A DNA stretch of 64,000 bases from Daldinia sp. FL1419 (Eukaryota; Ascomycota; Sordariomycetes; Xylariales; Hypoxylaceae). A program made the position numbers and the translations under genes. Each line of letters starts with the position of its first letter. Position 1 is the stretch's first letter. The stretch spans positions 124,001 through 188,000 of the forward strand of contig MU623343.1 in assembly GCA_025201765.1 (NCBI GenBank). The letters are read 5' to 3'. The notes under the pieces were generated by a model. The model was given only the letters and a program-made list of their open reading frames with translations, had not been told where the DNA came from and searched no databases. Positions 57,997-64,000 of the stretch are shown here, in pieces.

Positions 57997-59560
57997 CTAA
58001 GCCCGGCTTGCCACGGAAGGCCGTCGTGAATTAGCTTGCATGCTGAAGCTGGAGGACCGTCGAACGCCCATCGCGCCCATCATCCCTAAGTCTGGTTCCC
58101 CTGGGGCGTCGTCTAGGTCCATATTCGTATCGGTATGGTTTTCGGGGAGTTTTTGAGCGCCATATCCAACGACTTTGAAGATGTTGGTACGCCCGCCGTT
58201 GGTTGCTGTGTGGAGCTGTTCGCGGAGACGTGCTAGTTGATAGGTTCTTCTGATCGGTTCAAACACGGGAGGCGGTAGAACGGGCTGTGGATTCCATCGT
58301 GCTAGTGCGCCCATGACAGCTGCGGTCTCTTCATCAGAGTCGACTGGTCCGGCGTTAGCGTCATCGTCATCCTCTAACGGAGCATTCGCATCCAATGCGG
58401 CCTCTATTGCATATTAGTTGCCATGACCAAGCGTTAACCCTAGTATTCTATCTTACTCTGCTGTTTCGCTTGGTTCTTCTTCTGATACGCAGCAAGTAGC
58501 ATATCGTAGGGAAGCGATCGCCCAGCGACGGCACGTTTAGCTCCCATACTATGACTTTTACACGTTAAAGACCGCGCACACGGTTGCCCATTCGGTAATA
58601 TAACACCACATTGCTTTTCGACATCAACGGGGCCTAGATTAGTTAGACACGATGAACGTAATTCAACAGCAAGAGCGCGTGATGCTAGGTAGATTACCTT
58701 TAGGCTTAGGAACCTTTGGTTTCGGCTCTTCCTTCTTTTTCTTATTTTTTGGTCCTTTATCGGCATCGCCATCGGCTTTTCGTTTCTTGCCCTTGGGTTC
58801 GCCGTCCGGCTTCTTACCTCCCACCTTTTTGGTTACTTTCCCACCAGTTCCCTTTTTCTCCGCAGAACCATCGTCGTCGTCGTCACTATCGTCATTCATC
58901 TTAGCATCGCCATCTTCGTCAGCTTTCCGAGCCTCTTCTTCTCGTGCTTGTTCCTTTGCTCGTTCCCGCGCCTCTCTAGCCTCCTTTTTGCGCTGCGCTT
59001 TCTCTTTCTTGATTCGTAGGCATTGTGCAATGTGTTCTTTAGCCGCAGTCTTGATGATACCTTTTTTACAATGTTTGCATTGCTGTAGATTGAGATTATC
59101 TTCGAGAGGTCGCCCGGTCAGAAAGGTTTCGCGGGAATTCTCGTCCAGTTGGTTTACGACTGGTCCGGGAGATGGGGCGCCGACGATGACGGAAGGGGTT
59201 TCGGATGATTTAGATTTCTTGTCATCTGTGGAATAAGAGAACATTTAGAAAATATGAGCGTCACAAAGAGAGTACATGTTGCCTATAGGTTGATATCGAT
59301 CGAAGCGCAACATACCATCGGCGATACTGCCATCTCTCCAATTGCCAGGCTTCAACTGCTTCGGTATGGGCTTTTTAAGTTTGATTGTACCATTGGGCCT
59401 ATCTCGTATGACTTTCTTCGAGGCGACATTAATTGTACCTTCGTCGTCGGGGCCTAGAACGTGGGGTGAGTATTCGTGCCAACACGGCGCGCTGCGCAGT
59501 CAACCCTGTCAAACCTGCGAATTACTACTTACCTTTGCGCCCCTCTCCGCCGCTCGCCAT
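57997..59560 (-). CDS. SGF73: SAGA subunit Sgf73 (ataxin-7 family)
   Basis: Five exons: 59533-59560, 59316-59453, 58698-59225, 58457-58633 and 57997-58403, giving 425 residues; introns are 79, 90, 64 and 53 bp. An N-terminal zinc knuckle has Cys105, Cys108, His120 and Cys124 ('CKHCKKGIIKTAAKEHIAQC'). A Lys/Glu-rich stretch (about 125-230) follows. The SCA7 domain has Cys240, Cys250, Cys256 and His259 ('QCGVILPNGQPCARSLTC' then 'KSH'). By family knowledge Sgf73 ties the Ubp8 deubiquitinase module to SAGA, which removes ubiquitin from histone H2B. Splicing restores 'MASGGEGRKGPDDEGTINV' and 'PKPKGPVDVEKQCG'. It is followed in the same direction by a Zn2Cys6 regulator upstream on the strand. Confidence 0.92.
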
Positions 59561-60215
59561 TTTGATAGGTATTCAACCTTTTATCGGTCACATTTATTTG
59601 TATATGGGGTGTAGGATCGCGCCGATAGCATAGAATATATGAAAGGTGATGGAAATGTCGTAGGCAGCGACTTTTGGATGGTTGGAAGGTGGACAATGGT
59701 TGTTGTATGATTGAGGAGGCGTTCAAGCTAAAGGTTCGCGGTCCACTTCAAGATGTCTCGATAAGATCTTATCTCTTGGTAGCTTACCCGTAGAATTACC
59801 GCTGAGAAGTCCTACATAGGTACCTAGGTACATCTAAAGAACCCTCCTATCATGTTAGTACCTTAGTAATCAGCTGGTGGTACCTAGGTATCTACTACTT
59901 TATTTTACTCATTAGGTACCTAGTTAGTAGCTAATAAAACACACCAAATACCTACCTAACCTAGATACATACCTAATAAGAAATCACCAACTCAAATATG
60001 TTCCTATGCTCTCCTTTAGCGCGGACGAAAGATAGCTTGGGGTATTCCGAAATCTACCTACCTACCTACCTACCTGCCTACCTAGGTAGTCTTACGGACC
60101 TATATACGATGCTATTCGCTTGTATGCCTCCCCCCATCCCAAATATGCCCAGTAAGTCCAACCCGACCATGAACGCCTTTCCAGATATACCACCTACGAT
60201 CAACATCTAAATCAT
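59561..60215. other. intergenic region with palindromic repeats
   Basis: Promoter side of SGF73 and 3' side of the downstream regulator. It contains the repeat cluster at 59817-60090. No gene is seen. Confidence 0.6.
59817..60090. repeat. TACCTAGGTA and (CCTA)n repeat cluster
   Basis: TAGGTACCTAGGTAC at 59818-59832, similar blocks at 59879-59893 and 59914-59924, and a (CTAC)n-like run at 60056-60083 ending CTACCTAGGTAG. Confidence 0.8.
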
Positions 60216-62224
60216 TCAATGGACTCTTTTTTGGCCGTCCTCCTCTTCCAACTTTACTCTGTGCCCAGTCGTCCCCTGTCTTAATTTAGATCGATGCTCT
60301 TCCATGATTTCCGACAATGCCTTTGCGTGTAACATCCCCATCTGTCCCCAAACCACTTGCATCACATTATAGGCCCAGTCCCAAAACTCCGATGGTACGT
60401 TCGGGGCACAACCAGCAATTTTTAGGTGCCAGAGAAGACTAGGTACTCCCACTGCTCCGGAATTACCATATCCATCTGCCTCAAATTCTCGCGTTACTTG
60501 GGGATCAAGCATTGGATGATGCCAATGCGATGGTATGCTTATAAGAATATCTTCCGCCAGTCGTTCTATGGTAGCGTAACATTTTACTCTTTGAGGAGCC
60601 GATAAGATTTGGCCACTCGAGATGGGATAGGTACTGATAAATTTGACGAGCTTTTGGTTAGTAAGAATATGAGCCCAACGATAGTGGTTCCAAAGCCTAG
60701 CCGCCCATATAGCGTTATACTTGTGCCACTTTCCACGGAAGACTGCAGCCGGAGGATACTCCCCCCTGTTTTCCGTAAAAGGGAAAACCTCTAGTAGCCT
60801 TCTTTCTAGGCTACCAAACGTATTATCCAATTGTATAAACTGTCGTATAAGATCATCTGTAGCTGGACGTCCGTCGACGTATACCGTGTGCTCGAATGCC
60901 GATGATAACTGGAGAAGTCGAACCATGGCGAGAGCTAAGTCAACCGAGCAGGCTTCTGGAACTCCCTGCATTAATTGTTTACAGAATTTTAAAGTTTCGA
61001 AGAAACCAGGTGGAAGAGGCGTGTCTGTCGCTTGATACGGAATAAACTGAGACGGTCAGTAAAAAGTTAGATCTATAGGGTATAGTGAAACGCAATACCA
61101 TTGAAAATAATAATTGTAATATACCGTGTACACCTCCATTAGGAGATTGCGGAAGAGGTAGTACGGATCGCATTACAGCCATTGCCCCATTAACATGTGT
61201 GCTAGCCAAACCCACCGCCACTCTGGAACCTCTACCTTGGACGACCTAGACAGGGTAAGTGATTTGCTCGTACGTATATACCTATATAGGTAGAATATAG
61301 AATATATTTAAGATGGTGGTTTTACCTCGAATAGAGCCAGCGTCACCACGCTTCGAAGGCGAGCTACGAGACCTGCGGGATCATTGCTAGCAATTAGCTG
61401 TCCAGTTTGTTTCAGGGATGCGACGTATTTAGAACGCGCAACCAAGTTCATATTCTTATTTCCCTGCAGGTTAGACAATCCTGCGAGACCTACGGCAATC
61501 ATGACGTTTTGAGCGGCATCTGCCCTCGAAAAGTACGTCGCTACCTGCTCACTTGTCCTTGGGGAATCCGGATGGTTTAAGAGGTACCGATCGATGTAAA
61601 ATCGTAGTCCTTGCTGCTCCATATTTAGATCTACCTTTTTAGGTATTCTTGCGGGAGCAAGATCGGGCGGTGGTATGAGAGTGCTTTCAGGTGGACTACT
61701 GGATGCACTACTTGATGACTCGTCTGTCCACGCTGAGGCCGAGGCAGAAGTTGAGGCGAGATTCCCACTTGGTTCGGTAGGGGAACCCGAAGAGCCCCAT
61801 TGGGCATGCGCCTTTTGTATGACCTTGCTACTCTCATCCCGGAACATGAGAGACAATTGGTCTCGATAGCCCGGACATTTCTTTCCTACCCGAATGCATT
61901 GCGAGCATTCCGGCCGTTTCTTATCGCACTACAGTTTCATGGTTAATTATGGGCCAGTTCATCTATTACGGTCCCGACCGATTGGATCGATCGAGGCGGG
62001 TTACAAGCAGCAGAGCTAAACCTTGCGGCATCTCGCATCTCGCATCTCGCATATGATGCCGCTTGATACGTTCGCCTCAGCTGCAGGGTAAGGCAGGGTA
62101 AGGCAGGGTAAGGCAGGGAAGGCGGGTGCATGTGTCTTTGGTGAGGCCGTGAGCGCATACGCACCTTTATACGTCGGGTTCGACAATTCTGGCATCCCTG
62201 AGAAGCCTTCCCACAATAAACCAT
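60216..62224 (-). CDS. Zn(II)2Cys6 fungal transcription factor
   Basis: Four exons: 62165-62224, 61326-61928, 61099-61245 and 60216-61046, giving 546 residues; introns are 236, 80 and 52 bp. The cluster is Cys11, 14, 21, 28, 31 and 38 ('GCQNCRTRRIKCDKKRPEC' then 'SQC' and 'KKCPGYRDQLSLMFRDES'), with the first intron right before Cys21. The rest is an all-helical fungal regulator body, with 'IPYQATDTPLPPGFFETLKF' and 'LWNHYRWAHILTNQKLV', in place of a fungal_trans domain; such genes are widespread in Pezizomycotina. The CPGYR motif after the cluster is typical. The target is unknown. The join between exons 3 and 4 gives 'LLFSMFIPYQAT'. The first intron is long and holds two tandem repeats. Confidence 0.9.
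62027..62121. repeat. two short tandem repeats inside an intron
   Basis: (CATCTCG)n at about 62029-62051 and a 10-bp unit GCAGGGTAAG about four times at 62083-62121, both in the 236-bp first intron of the regulator. Confidence 0.8.
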
Positions 62225-64000
62225 TGTGTGAAAACTCCAGGATAGGCAAGCTGAACGAACAAATCAGAGTTGTTTATTGCCTTAGTTGTGCGTGTTGAGT
62301 CCTGTGTCTCCGTAGGTGACAGCCGTCGTTGGTCAATATTGCGGCTGGCAGGTATCGAAAAGGGAAAGCAGTTCGTCAAGGTCGTGGGGAACAAGAAGGA
62401 TCATGATTATGCGAGGACTAGCGGCATTAGTTTTGCTTTTGCCTCCCTTCTATCCGTCACTTGTATAAAAGGATCGCTCGATGCCACTCCAGATCTTGTT
62501 TAAACCTGATCCCCAGAGCCTCCGAGGCGGATTTCCACCGAGCCCGAACGGAAAGTCTTCACGTGTCTTCGAGATCGGAAAAATAAAAATAAAAAAATCG
62601 GCGGCGAACGCACGGCGTTTTGCAACGACGTTTTAGTGCAGCCTTTTAAAAATTCAACCACTAACAACAAAAAGACGGATAAAATAGTCTAACTGAATCG
62701 TGGACTTATTTTATATAAGCCAAGTTACTCAGTATTATGCAAAGAGGAATACTCGATAGAAAGCAGAGTGCGCTGAACCTGAACCCGAACCTCAGAAGGG
62801 GAAACCAGGAGCTGGGTTGGCCGTAATGGGGGTTCACGGTATTCGGCAATAGTTATACTGTATATCCGACCTGGTCTCGCCTGGGACTTGTCTGGGGGAA
62901 CTTCTGGGAGGCTGAGATATATGAGGAGTGTTGGTCAATCACAATCCTTCAAAGTGACCAGTAAGTGACCAGTCTTGTCAGTCTAATACCGAATACGCTT
63001 TTTCGCTTTTTCGCTTTTCCTATCCTGCAGAGAGACACCATGTATCTATTAGTGATACATGATCTGTATGGGTGTGAGTTTTCCCTTGTCTTTACTTTTC
63101 TTCTCCTTTCCACCCCTTTTTGCCCTTTTCTTTTCACGTTTCTGTTTTCTTATTAGAATAACTACATAAAAAAGGTATCTTGGGTATTTTGCGTACATAG
63201 GTATTCTTCTTCACCTACGGAGACTTGGGGTGTTTGAAACTCGTCCAATGTCGAAAGAGACGTAAAAAAAAATGCTACCGAATAGGAATTTCCCCGCTTT
63301 CCTTCAGACCCAATCGTCAGTTTGATGTGGGGGGCAGCTAGGGGGGTAGAGGTATCTTGTATATGGATTGACATGGGTTTTAAGCATGGGTTGACATGGT
63401 TTAGCAATAGTTTCGGATCAGCCGTGGATCAGAGGTTGAATATCCTAGCAAGTCCGACAGCCCTGAACGGAATTCCTAGGCAAGAGCCAGGTAATAGTCA
63501 GGTAATAACCAGGCAAGAGCAGATAAATCATAAAACTAAAGAGCTACGGACCCGTATACTAGGCAAAGCCAGGGTAGAAGCTTCTCGGGTTCTATATTCC
63601 ACTCTACGTACATATTTGGTAGGCGGGATCCGCTGGGTTTATCGCTAGGCAAGCTGGTAAAGTTCCAATGGGTCGAAGTCACAACGGACGATCAACTTAA
63701 ACGGGTAGGTACATCCTATTATACATAAAGTGCATACATTAGGGCCCGTTAGATATGTACTCAATGTACTCAAGTACATTGTAAGCGTCCATCTAAACGT
63801 CTAATGGAAGCACCTCCAATGACAGGTAAGTACCTAAGGTTAGGTACCTTTAATGCCTGATTGCCCGTCGAAGAAAAAAAAAGAATTTGTTCACCCACGC
63901 TGATTCATAAATTTCATGATATAGAGAATAGCATCCAATATGCTACCCATCCATTAATAGGTGGACAGGTATATTATCGATACATGCTCGCTTCACATAT
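62225..64000. other. right end, intergenic
   Basis: Upstream of the regulator. It has short AT-rich runs, a CTTTTTCG pair near 62996-63015 and repeats of AGGTAATAG/AGGCAAGAG type near 63478-63520, plus TAGGTAC blocks near 63705 and 63841. No gene is recognised; a 108-codon plus frame at 63322-63648 has no known domain. Confidence 0.5.

Noticed and set aside
1..64000. CRISPR array, operon or biosynthetic cluster
   Set aside because: No regularly spaced repeats; genes are spliced eukaryotic units on mixed strands with unrelated housekeeping roles and no polyketide, peptide or terpene synthase.

Overview
This window reads as a piece of a nuclear chromosome from a filamentous ascomycete (Pezizomycotina; Sordariomycetes is my best guess, by inference). 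The evidence is the eukaryotic gene set (COP9 signalosome, SAGA, ISWI partner, spliceosome, ER glycosylation), many short introns (44 to about 110 bp in most genes, with a few of 120 to 400 bp) with GT..AG ends and CTAAC-like branch sites, two Zn(II)2Cys6 transcription factors with fungal-type domains, no operons, and intergenic DNA rich in TACCTAGGTA-type palindromes and simple repeats. I reconstructed 19 genes by joining exons by hand; in every spliced model the exon lengths sum to a multiple of three, and most joins restore a recognisable family motif.

Layout. 1-5018 is gene-free. 5019-7574 (-) is an LCAT-like serine hydrolase. About 9130-10170 (-) is a decayed ankyrin-repeat gene. Then follow a glutathione S-transferase (10888-11740, -), a 75-residue complex I NDUFB4-type subunit in four exons (12687-13178, +), SAP18 (13930-14715, -), PRP18 (15533-16615, +) and CSN1 (16874-18507, -). 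A 4.8 kb gene-poor block leads to a large Zn2Cys6 regulator (23281-26576, +), followed by an M24B Xaa-Pro aminopeptidase (27803-30384, +), an ERGIC-53/Emp47-type cargo lectin (31129-32606, -), ALG8 (33609-35317, +), an ITC1/Acf1-type ISWI partner (36921-40282, +), poly(A) polymerase (41836-44113, -), a septin-like membrane GTPase (45226-47446, -), the Pho85 kinase (48776-49832, +), tafazzin (50448-51784, -), a NOSIP-type U-box/RING protein (52374-53606, +), a mitochondrial-carrier-family protein with a long tail (54426-56393, -), SGF73/ataxin-7 (57997-59560, -) and a second Zn2Cys6 regulator (60216-62224, -).

Function. Most genes are housekeeping and conserved: nuclear RNA and chromatin work (PRP18, PAP1, SAP18, ITC1, SGF73, NOSIP, CSN1), the secretory pathway (ALG8, cargo lectin), mitochondria (NDUFB4, tafazzin, perhaps the carrier) and phosphate/cell-cycle signalling (Pho85). 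Genes are arranged in divergent and convergent neighbours and do not look like a biosynthetic cluster. I did not find a convincing new multi-gene system. The most unusual items are the septin-like GTPase with a C-terminal membrane segment, the ATG-only first coding exon of the ITC1-like gene, a 19-nt microexon carrying the catalytic histidine of tafazzin, a GC-AG intron in CSN1, a proline/serine-rich block inside the aminopeptidase catalytic domain, a GC-rich nested hairpin at about 20463-20545, and the recurrent palindromic intergenic repeat.
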